A stretch of DNA of 5,677 bases from Desulfobacteraceae bacterium (GTDB lineage Bacteria > Desulfobacterota > Desulfobacteria > Desulfobacterales > JAABRJ01): positions 1 to 5,677 of the forward strand of contig JAABRJ010000127.1 in the NCBI GenBank assembly GCA_011390985.1, read 5' to 3'. The number at the start of each line of letters is the position of its first letter. Positions within the stretch are counted from its first letter, which is position 1. The position numbers and the translations under genes are program-made. Positions 1 to 5,584 of the stretch are shown here, piece by piece. The notes under the pieces are model-generated. The model was not told where the DNA came from and made no database searches. It saw only the letters and a program-made list of their open reading frames with translations.

Positions 1-240
1 AAAGACGGCTGCGGATCCGTCGCCGCGCCACCTTGCGGGCATCGATCCAGACCAGCAGCTCGAAATCGATGGAACTCTCGCCGTAGGACGTGAACCGCAC
101 CTGGGGAGCCTTGAACTGGCCCGCCAGCGGTTCGTTGCGGGCGCAGTGCAGCAGGATATCCCGGACCCTGTGGGGGTCGGCGTCATAAGAAACGCCCACT
201 GGAATCGCAATCCGGATCTTCGAGGAGGAAAGGGTAAGGT
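1..240 (-). pseudogene. C-terminal part of an MscS-family mechanosensitive channel, 5'-truncated
   Basis: Read on the minus strand from about 238 down to the window edge, an open frame of about 79 codons starts LTLSSSKIRIAIPVGVSYD and continues with DADPHRVRDILLHC, then FTSYGESSIDFELLVWID. This is the end of the MscS beta domain and the following alpha/beta vestibule domain, including the family-typical 'i.vgVsYd.D' and 'fgeSsldfeL.vWi' signatures. MscS channels release solutes from the inner membrane on hypo-osmotic shock. The rest of the C-terminus lies beyond position 1. Upstream (above 240) the frame stays open for a while, but none of the three minus frames shows the expected VPN motif, pore helix or membrane helices, only GC-rich low-complexity sequence. 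I also see no credible start codon with a ribosome site. The homology therefore ends within the window, so I call it a truncated remnant rather than a gene merely cut by the window. An undetected frameshift further away is the alternative. Confidence 0.6.
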
Positions 241-338
241 AGATGCAAGCCCCCGGGATGTCAAACCCAAAAGCGGCCGGTCCAGCCGCACCCCCACGGC
301 GCCCAAAATCCGCTAACCGCAACAAAGGGCTTGCATCT
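241..338. repeat. 12-bp perfect inverted repeat pair bounding 98 bp
   Basis: The bases AGATGCAAGCCC at 241-252 are exactly complementary in reverse to GGGCTTGCATCT at 327-338. The left arm begins a few bases from where the MscS homology stops. The 74-bp interior codes for nothing recognisable. The flanks (ending AAGGT before 241, starting GAGCC after 338) are not a target-site duplication. It could be the ends of a tiny non-autonomous element, a recombination scar, or a long-range hairpin. I cannot choose between these. Confidence 0.5.
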
Positions 339-384
339 GAGCCCGGTTGCTTTAAATTCCACTTTATAGGGAAATCCGGACATC

Positions 385-400
385 CGGCAGGCGCCTGCCG
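385..400. repeat. 16-bp perfect palindrome, possible operator
   Basis: CGGCAGGCGCCTGCCG is its own reverse complement over all 16 bases and has no spacer. It lies 184 bases upstream of the hsp20 start and just after the AT-rich island that is the best place for a promoter. A gapless palindrome suits a dimeric DNA-binding protein better than a terminator, and no T-run follows it. Its regulator, if any, is unknown. Confidence 0.4.
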
Positions 401-583
401 CCATCGACTGCCGGGACCGCACTCCCGCGGCGCCCCTCCCCGCCAGGCGGTTTCCGGCGCTCCAGCCAACGGCCGCTTCCCGACGACGGCGACCCCGGGC
501 CCCCAGGCCGCCGCGCATCCGCCCGGCAAGGCAACTGTCATGGATCCTGCCCCGACCTGCACATCGAAGAAGGAGGTTTTGGC

Positions 584-1030
584 ATGACCGAACTGACCTC
601 ATGGAAAAAGCGCGAAATCGATCAGCTGCGCAAGGAAATGGACCGGGTTTTCAAACGGTTCTGCGCCGACTTCGGCGTACCGGCGTTTCCCGCCCCAAGC
701 GTCGGTTTGACATCCCTGGAGCTGCAGGAGAATGAGTCGGCCGTGGTGCTGCGGGCCCGCCTGGTGGGCATCAAGCCCGCCGACCTGACCATTTCGATCA
801 GCGGCAACACGCTCACCATCCAGGGCACGAGCCAATCCGAGAGCGGCAGTCAGGACGAAAGCCACTATAAAATCGAGAAGCAGACCCAGTCCTTCAGCCG
901 CAGCCTGACGCTGCCCGCCCCGGTGGCGCCCGAGGAGATCCGGGCCACCTGCCGCGAGCAAACCCTTGAGATCGTCATGCCCAAGCGCACGCCCGACGAG
1001 ACTTACGGGGTCCCCCTGGAGATCGATTGA
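584..1030 (+). CDS. hsp20: Small heat-shock protein, Hsp20/alpha-crystallin family
   Basis: A 148-residue cytoplasmic ATP-independent chaperone (holdase) that would bind unfolding proteins and keep them soluble. The N-terminal 30 residues are charged and helical (WKKREIDQLRKEMDRVFKRF), as usual before the alpha-crystallin domain. The domain spans about residues 43-134. It includes GIKPADLTISISGNTLTIQG (62-81), matching the family pattern 'i.peDi.i.v.gn.LtI.G', and then EKQTQSFSRSLTLPAPV (98-114), matching 'Er..g.F.R.~~LP..V'. The closing 'A-x-x-x-n-G-x-L' motif reads ATCREQTL (121-128), with Gln126 where Gly is expected. The tail YGVPLEID supplies an I-x-I-like LEI anchor that in this family docks neighbouring subunits in the oligomer. 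The start is set by AGGAGG at 571-576, 7 bases before ATG. The gene lies 92 bases before the Lon-like protease on the same strand, probably in one operon. The family call is secure; client range and inducibility are not visible. Confidence 0.93.
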   Translation: MTELTSWKKREIDQLRKEMDRVFKRFCADFGVPAFPAPSVGLTSLELQENESAVVLRARLVGIKPADLTISISGNTLTIQGTSQSESGSQDESHYKIEKQTQSFSRSLTLPAPVAPEEIRATCREQTLEIVMPKRTPDETYGVPLEID

Positions 1031-1122
1031 CCGCCCCGACCCGTTCCTCCGAACGGCGCGCTGCCCCGCCATGACCGGCGGCATCGTGCGCCCAACCGCT
1101 ATTTTCTCACAGGAGGTTACCG
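1031..1122 (+). other. hsp20/lon-like intercistronic spacer with two small hairpins
   Basis: The first hairpin has stem CCGTTC/GAACGG at 1041-1046 and 1051-1056 with a CTCC loop. The second has stem CCGCC/GGCGG at 1066-1070 and 1077-1081. Neither is followed by a T-run, so neither is a classical terminator, and no clear promoter is seen before the second gene. They may affect mRNA stability or the relative expression of the two genes. The spacer ends with AGGAGG at 1111-1116, 6 bases from the ATG at 1123. Confidence 0.35.
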
Positions 1123-3582
1123 ATGGCGACACCCGCCCCCCTTCCCGAAGTCCCGGTTGAAAAACTCCGCTGGCGCCTGGACCCGGCATCGCTGCCGTTT
1201 GAAAACACGGCCGAGCTCACACCCCTCAAGGAGATCATCGGCCAGCAGCGGGCCCTGGAGGCCTTCCGCTTCGGCATCAATATGAACAAACCCGGATACA
1301 ACGTCTTTGTCACCGGCGCCGCCGGTTCGGGGCGGATGTCGACGGTCAAGAAGCTGCTCGAGGAATTGGTCGCCCACGACCACGTGCCGGACGACCTGTG
1401 CTACGTCAACTCCTTTAAAAACCCCGAGAGGCCGGTACTGCTGCGGCTAAAGGGCGGCACAGGGGCCGCTTTGCGGGAGAGCGTTCACGATCTGATCGAA
1501 ACCCTGCGCAAACAGATCCCCCAGCTCTTCGAAAGCCAGGAGTATATCAGCTCCAAAAAAGAGGTCATGGAAACCTACGAGCGCAAGGCCAACGGGTTTC
1601 TCAAGGGGCTGGACCAGAAGGTCAGGGAAGAGGGCTTTTCGATGGTCAACATCCAGATGGGCCAGTTCCGGCGCCCGGAGCTGATGCCGATCGTGGACGG
1701 CAACCCGTTGCCGATCGAACAGCTGGAGGCGATGGTTGAAAAGGGCCGCTTTCCCAAAGCGGAGTACGAGGCGCTGCAGACAAAGTACACCGGTCTGCGG
1801 GGCCAGATCGACCAGATTTTCCTGGAGGTGCGCGACCTGCAGAAAGAGGTCCAGGAAAAGTTAGAGCAGATGGACCGCGCCACGTTCATGAAAACCGCCT
1901 CCGATTTTGCCGCCCCGATCACCGCGCGCTTCAACCAGGAGGCGATCCGCAGCTACCTCGACGAGATGCTCAACGACATGGCCGCCAACCTCAAGATCTT
2001 CGAGCCCCAGGCTCAGGGGCAGGCCGCGGGCATGCTGGCGTTTATGCCCGAAGTGAATCATTTCCAGCCTTACCAGGTCAACCTGCTGGTGGACAACAGC
2101 GACCAGAAAGGGCCGCCGGTGGTGATCGAAGCCTACCCCACCTACCGCAACATCTTCGGCAGCATCGAGCGCGTGGTGGACCGCACCGGCGTCTGGCGCA
2201 CCGATTTCAGCAAAATCAAGGCCGGCTCGCTGCTCAAGGCCAACGGCGGCGCCCTGGTCTTCAACCTGCTGGACGCCATCGTGGAGCCAGGGGTCTGGCA
2301 GTCCCTCAAACGGGCCCTCAAGAGCGAAAAACTCGAAATCCAGACCTACGACCCCTTCTACCTGTTCACCACCACCAGCCTGAAACCCGAAGCCATCGCG
2401 CTGGATGTCAAGGTCGTTCTGATCTCCGACAATTACCTCTACCAGCTGCTGCTGACCTACGACGAGGACCTGCCGAAAATCTTCAAGGTACGCGCTGATT
2501 TCGACACGGCGATGCCCAAGAACGACGACAGCATCCGCCAGTTTGCGGAGTTCGTCCGGATGGTCGGCGACGAGGAAAAGCTCAAGCCTTTCGACCGCAG
2601 CGCGGTAGCGGCGCTGGTGGAGCAGGCCGTCCGGATGACGGGCCGTCAGGAGAAAATTTCCACCAGTTTCCCGGCCATCCGCGACCTGATCCGCGAAGCC
2701 GATTTCTGGGCCACCCAGGACGCAGACAAGATCACACGGGACCGGCACGTGGACCGGGCCATCGAGGCCCGCATCTACCGCTCCAACCTGCTGGAGGAGC
2801 ACATTCAGGAAATGATCGACCGTGGCACCCTGATGATCGACGTCAGCGGCGAAATCGTCGGGCAGGTCAACGGCCTGGCCGTTTATGCGCTGGGCGACTA
2901 CATGTTCGGCAAGCCTTCGCGCATCACCGCGACCACCGCCATGGGCCGCGCCGGGATAATCAATATCGAACGCGAGGCCGACCTGTCCGGCAGCACCCAC
3001 AACAAGGGGGTGCTGATCCTGAGCGGCTACCTGCGCAAGAAATTCGCCCAGGACAAGCCCCTTTCGGTCAGCGCCAGCATCGCCTTCGAGCAGTCCTACA
3101 GCGGGGTGGACGGCGACAGCGCCTCGTCCACCGAAATTTATGCCCTGCTCTCCAGCCTTGCCGAGGCCCCCATCCGGCAGGACATCGCCGTTACCGGTTC
3201 GGTCAACCAGAAAGGTGAAATCCAGCCCATCGGCGGGGTCAACCAGAAGATCGAAGGGTTTTTCGACTGCTGCCGCAGCCGGGGGCTGACCGGCGCCCAG
3301 GGCGTGCTGATCCCCGAAAGCAACGTCAAGGACCTGATGCTTCGTAAGGACGTGCTGGCGGCCGTACAAGCGGGCCGCTTCCACGTCTATGCCGTCAGCA
3401 CCATCGACCAGGGCATCGAGATTCTGGCCGGTCGGCCCGCAGGCGCCAAACAGGCCGACGGCACCTACCCCGAGGAAAGCATTAACGGCCGGGTTGATCG
3501 CAAACTGGCGCAACTGGCCGAAGGGTTGAAGGGCTTCGCAGACGGCGGCGACAAAGGCGAGCGGGGCAAAACCGGGAAGTAA
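1123..3582 (+). CDS. Lon-related protease of the AAA_32 type (LonC/YcbZ-like)
   Basis: An 819-residue cytoplasmic serine protease of the Lon superfamily, lacking the N-terminal substrate-binding domain of classical Lon. Residues about 30-85 start the AAA module, with P-loop GAAGSGRMS (65-73), in which Arg71 replaces the usual Lys. Residues about 115-300 are a charged helical, probably coiled-coil insertion. The module resumes with YRNIFGSIE (341-349), a Walker-B-like ANGGALVFNLLDA (373-385) without the usual acidic pair, and the sensor-like VKVVLISDNYLYQLLL (429-444) followed by FKVRADFD. The C-terminal Lon protease domain (about 570-770) has Ser666 in GVDGDSASS and Lys709 in GGVNQKIEGF. These form the catalytic dyad, and their 43-residue spacing equals that of S679/K722 in E. 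coli Lon. AGGAGG at 1111-1116 supports the start. This family is known to include members with eroded nucleotide sites, so ATP dependence is uncertain. Its place after hsp20 suggests a role in protein quality control, which is inference. Confidence 0.92.
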   Translation: MATPAPLPEVPVEKLRWRLDPASLPFENTAELTPLKEIIGQQRALEAFRFGINMNKPGYNVFVTGAAGSGRMSTVKKLLEELVAHDHVPDDLCYVNSFKNPERPVLLRLKGGTGAALRESVHDLIETLRKQIPQLFESQEYISSKKEVMETYERKANGFLKGLDQKVREEGFSMVNIQMGQFRRPELMPIVDGNPLPIEQLEAMVEKGRFPKAEYEALQTKYTGLRGQIDQIFLEVRDLQKEVQEKLEQMDRATFMKTASDFAAPITARFNQEAIRSYLDEMLNDMAANLKIFEPQAQGQAAGMLAFMPEVNHFQPYQVNLLVDNSDQKGPPVVIEAYPTYRNIFGSIERVVDRTGVWRTDFSKIKAGSLLKANGGALVFNLLDAIVEPGVWQSLKRALKSEKLEIQTYDPFYLFTTTSLKPEAIALDVKVVLISDNYLYQLLLTYDEDLPKIFKVRADFDTAMPKNDDSIRQFAEFVRMVGDEEKLKPFDRSAVAALVEQAVRMTGRQEKISTSFPAIRDLIREADFWATQDADKITRDRHVDRAIEARIYRSNLLEEHIQEMIDRGTLMIDVSGEIVGQVNGLAVYALGDYMFGKPSRITATTAMGRAGIINIEREADLSGSTHNKGVLILSGYLRKKFAQDKPLSVSASIAFEQSYSGVDGDSASSTEIYALLSSLAEAPIRQDIAVTGSVNQKGEIQPIGGVNQKIEGFFDCCRSRGLTGAQGVLIPESNVKDLMLRKDVLAAVQAGRFHVYAVSTIDQGIEILAGRPAGAKQADGTYPEESINGRVDRKLAQLAEGLKGFADGGDKGERGKTGK

Positions 3583-3662
3583 ACCGCCTTTCCACCCCGA
3601 CTGAGCGGCCCCACGGCCGGCAGGCCGGCGGGGCGCGACAGGGGAAAGGCACCGGGTTTTTT
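3581..3662 (+). terminator. Structured 3' region between convergent genes, likely terminator
   Basis: The inner hairpin pairs GCCCC (3608-3612) with GGGGC (3630-3634) and CGGCC (3614-3618) with GGCCG (3623-3627), around loop GGCA. An outer stem pairs GCCTTTCC (3586-3593) exactly with GGAAAGGC (3643-3650). AAACC (3581-3585) can also pair with GGTTT (3655-3659). Six Ts at 3657-3662 end the structure on the plus strand, fitting termination after the Lon-like gene. The same DNA follows the stop codon of the minus-strand flavoprotein gene, so the element may serve both directions. The minus side lacks a strong T-run. Confidence 0.5.
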
Positions 3663-4237
3663 CACGCGCTGATTTTTTTCAGCAGCCAGGCCATGTTGCG
3701 CCCCAGGGTGGCCATGGTCGCCAGCCCTTCGGCATCTGCGGCCACATCCCCCCTGTCCAGACCGATCCCCATGTTCCAGTAGCTCGACCCGGGGATGATC
3801 ATCTGGCTGATGGTGAAAAAGTGGTTCATGGTGTCAAAGGCGTGAATCGACCCCGCGCGCCGGACCGCCACCACGGCGGCCCCCACCTTGCGGCGCAAAA
3901 ACGAATCGTTGGCCATGGCCACCATCCCGGCGCGGTCGATGAGGGCCTTCATTTCGGTGCTCACGTCGGCGAAATAGGTCGGCGAGCCCAGCAGGATGCC
4001 ATCGGCCGCCGCCATTTTGGCGATCAGGCCGTTCATGTCGTCTTTATCCACGGCGCAGCGGCCGTCCTTTTTTTCAAAACACTGCATGCAGGCGGTGCAG
4101 CCCTGGATTTTTTTTCCCGCCAGTTCGAGGGTTTCGGTCTCGATTCCTTCCTTTTCAAGCTCCGCCACCACATGGCTGAGCAGCAGGGCGGTGTTGCCCT
4201 TTTTGCGGGCACTGCCGTTGAAGGCGACGACTTTCAT
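3662..4237 (-). CDS. Flavodoxin-fold FMN protein, iron-sulfur flavoprotein (Isf)/NADPH-dependent FMN reductase family
   Basis: A 191-residue cytoplasmic redox protein. It opens with MKVVAFNGSARKKGNT, the first beta strand and FMN-phosphate loop of the NADPH-dependent FMN reductase fold (PF03358). GSPTYFADVSTEMKALIDR (84-102) is the typical second flavin-contacting segment with its P-T-Y. Between them lies C47-x2-C50-x2-C53-x7-C61, followed by DKDDMN. This matches the compact cysteine motif (CX2CX2CX4-7C) that binds a [4Fe-4S] cluster in archaeal and bacterial iron-sulfur flavoproteins. The protein could therefore shuttle electrons between FMN and a cluster, for instance in reduction of O2, peroxide or quinones; the acceptor cannot be read from sequence. 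The frame stays open upstream to 4357, but homology starts at this Met. AAAGGA lies 9 bases ahead of it, while the two ATGs just upstream are badly placed relative to that site. The gene appears monocistronic and converges on the Lon-like gene. Confidence 0.85.
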   Translation of the reverse strand: MKVVAFNGSARKKGNTALLLSHVVAELEKEGIETETLELAGKKIQGCTACMQCFEKKDGRCAVDKDDMNGLIAKMAAADGILLGSPTYFADVSTEMKALIDRAGMVAMANDSFLRRKVGAAVVAVRRAGSIHAFDTMNHFFTISQMIIPGSSYWNMGIGLDRGDVAADAEGLATMATLGRNMAWLLKKISA

Positions 4238-4494
4238 GGCAAGCATTCCTTTCATGAGATCGAATTGAATCCAAATCCTTCGGGTGGCCCGATCAAGGTG
4301 ACCTAGATAGCCTGCAGCGACGCAAATTTCAAGACGCCCGCCGGCATTTCGGACCACCTGTGGGACGCGGTTTTAGTAGCGATCACGCCGCGGAAGGGCG
4401 CCGGGCGACGAGGCGGGGTGGGGAGGAAGGCAACGGCTGCCGCACCGGCCGCTGGGGCCGCGAACCGCTGGCGTTCGCGACCCGGGGCGGGGTG
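4238..4494. other. Spacer between aroE and the flavoprotein gene
   Basis: I see no gene in these 257 bases. The part nearest the flavoprotein gene is less GC-rich and is where its promoter should lie, but no clear -35/-10 pair stands out. A short hairpin TCGGG/CCCGA (4280-4284 and 4288-4292, loop TGG) sits in that presumed leader. Nearer aroE, CGCGAAC (4459-4465) pairs with GTTCGCG (4473-4479) around a 7-base loop, 16 bases past the aroE stop. It may mark the aroE transcript end, but no T-run follows on the minus strand. Confidence 0.35.
4247..4252 (-). promoter_or_regulatory. Ribosome-binding site that fixes the flavoprotein start
   Basis: On the minus strand AAAGGA ends 9 bases before the ATG at 4235-4237. 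A second in-frame ATG (4244-4246) directly abuts this site and a third (4253-4255) lies upstream of it. The start at 4237 is therefore preferred, and it gives the family's normal N-terminus. Confidence 0.6.
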
Positions 4495-5385
4495 TTAGGC
4501 GGCCACGGGGGAAAGCGCGCGGACGTCGAGGCCCAGGGCCGCCAGAAAAACCTCCGGCTTGACCTCAACCCCCGTCCAGAGGGCGAAGCTGCGGCGCGCC
4601 TGATGCACCAGAACCGGCACCCCGTCCATGAAGGGCACACCGCCGCGCCGGGCCCAGTCGCGCCAGAAGTTTTGCTCGCGGCCGTAGTTCAGGTCCACCA
4701 GCAAGTCACAGCCCGCAATTTGCAGATTGCGAATCAGCCGGTCCATTTCGGGGGATTCGTCGGGGCTCGAGACGGCCGTGGCGTTGACCACGAGGTCCGC
4801 CGCCAGCGGGGCCGCGGCAGCCACATCGGCCAGCGCCAGCGCCGTTCCGCCGATGGTCTGCACCATGGCAGCCGTCTTGGCCGCATCGCGCCCGGCCACG
4901 TAGATCGGCCCGGCTTGCAGCCATTTGAGCATGAAGACCACGGCCCGGGCCGCCCCGCCGCTGCCGAAGACCAGCGCCGGGCGCCCCGCCGGTGCGAAAC
5001 CCGCGGCTTCGAGGGCGTTCATGAAACCCACCGCGTTGGTGTTGAAGCCCTTGAGCTTGCCGCCCTTGCAGACGATGGTGTTGATCGCGCCGATGATGTT
5101 GGCGCCCTCGGAGAGGATGTCAAGATGCGCGATCGCGGTTTCCTTGAAGGGCACGGTGACGTTCACCCCGGCAACGTTCAGGGCGCGCAGGCCGCCGAGG
5201 GCCGCCGCGATCTGATCGGTCTCGACCCGCAGGGGGACATAGGCGCCGTTGATCCCCGCATGCTGCAGGGCGGCGTTAAAAAGCGCGGGCGAATGCGAGG
5301 CGAACACCCGGGCATTGCCCAAAATGCCAAAAAGTTTGAAGATTCGACCAGGGCCGAGGGGCGCCCCGGCGGTCTTTTCGTGCAT
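4495..5385 (-). CDS. aroE: Shikimate dehydrogenase family protein (AroE-like) with Asn for the catalytic Asp
   Basis: A 296-residue cytoplasmic oxidoreductase of the AroE fold. AroE reduces 3-dehydroshikimate to shikimate with NADPH in aromatic amino-acid synthesis. Family landmarks in order are FGILGN (19-24), SHSPALFNA (30-38), GVNVTVPFKE (73-82) with the catalytic Lys81, and GAINT (99-103). Next come GFNTNAVGF (113-121), the nucleotide loop FGSGGAARA (140-148), NATAVSS (201-207), DLNYG (231-235) and a C-terminal GVPVLVHQARRSFALWTG with Gln262. Most shikimate-site residues (Ser30, Ser32, Asn75, Thr77, Lys81, Asn102, Tyr234, Gln262) are kept. The Asp of the usual NTD motif is Asn117 (codon at 5035-5037), and several family positions differ (HN to FN, PHK to PFK, no Pro/Thr after Tyr234). 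AGGAGG at 5392-5397, 6 bases before ATG, fixes the start. It may be a genuine AroE of a divergent subgroup or a paralogue with another substrate. Confidence 0.85.
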   Translation of the reverse strand: MHEKTAGAPLGPGRIFKLFGILGNARVFASHSPALFNAALQHAGINGAYVPLRVETDQIAAALGGLRALNVAGVNVTVPFKETAIAHLDILSEGANIIGAINTIVCKGGKLKGFNTNAVGFMNALEAAGFAPAGRPALVFGSGGAARAVVFMLKWLQAGPIYVAGRDAAKTAAMVQTIGGTALALADVAAAAPLAADLVVNATAVSSPDESPEMDRLIRNLQIAGCDLLVDLNYGREQNFWRDWARRGGVPFMDGVPVLVHQARRSFALWTGVEVKPEVFLAALGLDVRALSPVAA

Positions 5386-5440
5386 CCTGCACCTCCTTTC
5401 ACCGGCCGAACGCCCCTGGACCCTGAAAAGATCCCCGGAA

Positions 5441-5516
5441 AACCGGCCCGGGTATTCGAGGCCTTGGAAAGGGCCAAGGGCCCCCTCCCAACGCCCCGCG
5501 AACCCCCGGGCCGGTT
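5441..5516 (-). terminator. GC-rich 12-bp inverted repeat followed by Ts: terminator or aroE leader element
   Basis: AACCGGCCCGGG at 5441-5452 and CCCGGGCCGGTT at 5505-5516 are perfect reverse complements. The 52-base loop contains a second hairpin, CCTTGG/CCAAGG (5462-5467 and 5474-5479). Read on the minus strand, the outer stem ends in GGCCGGTTTTCC, a strong GC stem running into four Ts, about 70 bases after the upstream stop codon. It lies 56 bases before the aroE start. Termination of the upstream gene is the simplest reading; a conditional attenuator for aroE is possible but has no further support here. Confidence 0.45.
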
Positions 5517-5584
5517 CAACCGTCAGGCCGCGAAGTCCGGAAGCCCAGCGGCGCCGAACACCCCCCAGGCATCCCCGAAGGCCA

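Larger units (their letters stand above)
241..583. other. Gene-free stretch upstream of hsp20
   Basis: This 343-base region is GC-rich apart from a short AT-rich island at about 348-371. It holds the 12-bp inverted repeat, the 16-bp palindrome at 385-400 and the hsp20 ribosome site at its end. Open frames cross it on both strands, but their products are Pro/Ala/Gly/Arg-rich with no motif, as expected of GC-rich noncoding DNA. A weak sigma-70-like promoter for hsp20 could be TTGCAT (331-336) with TAAATT (353-358), spacing 16. I find no good sigma-32 promoter and no CIRCE element, so heat control of hsp20 is not visible here. Confidence 0.5.

Noticed and set aside
241..338. Calling the inverted-repeat segment a transposon or MITE
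   Set aside because: No target-site duplication is visible and no second copy can be checked here, so only the repeat itself is reported.
243..602. Open frames on both strands (243-587 plus, 261-602 minus) before hsp20
   Set aside because: Both give Pro/Ala/Gly/Arg-rich low-complexity products. The plus frame runs over the hsp20 ribosome site, and neither has a convincing ribosome site or motif of its own.
599..1189. A 196-codon minus-strand frame across hsp20
   Set aside because: It is antisense to an alpha-crystallin domain gene with a strong ribosome site and shows no motif.
1861..3513. A 550-codon open frame on the minus strand
   Set aside because: It lies wholly antisense to the Lon-like protease, which has clear domains. 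The product is rich in Val/Gly/Asp/His repeats with no motif, as expected of the complement of GC-biased codons.
3821..4306. Two plus-strand open frames opposite the flavoprotein gene
   Set aside because: They are antisense shadows of a gene with well-defined FMN and cysteine motifs.
4238..4357. N-terminal extension of the flavoprotein by 40 residues
   Set aside because: The frame is open, but the extra residues resemble no flavodoxin N-terminus, and the AAAGGA site is placed for the Met at 4237.
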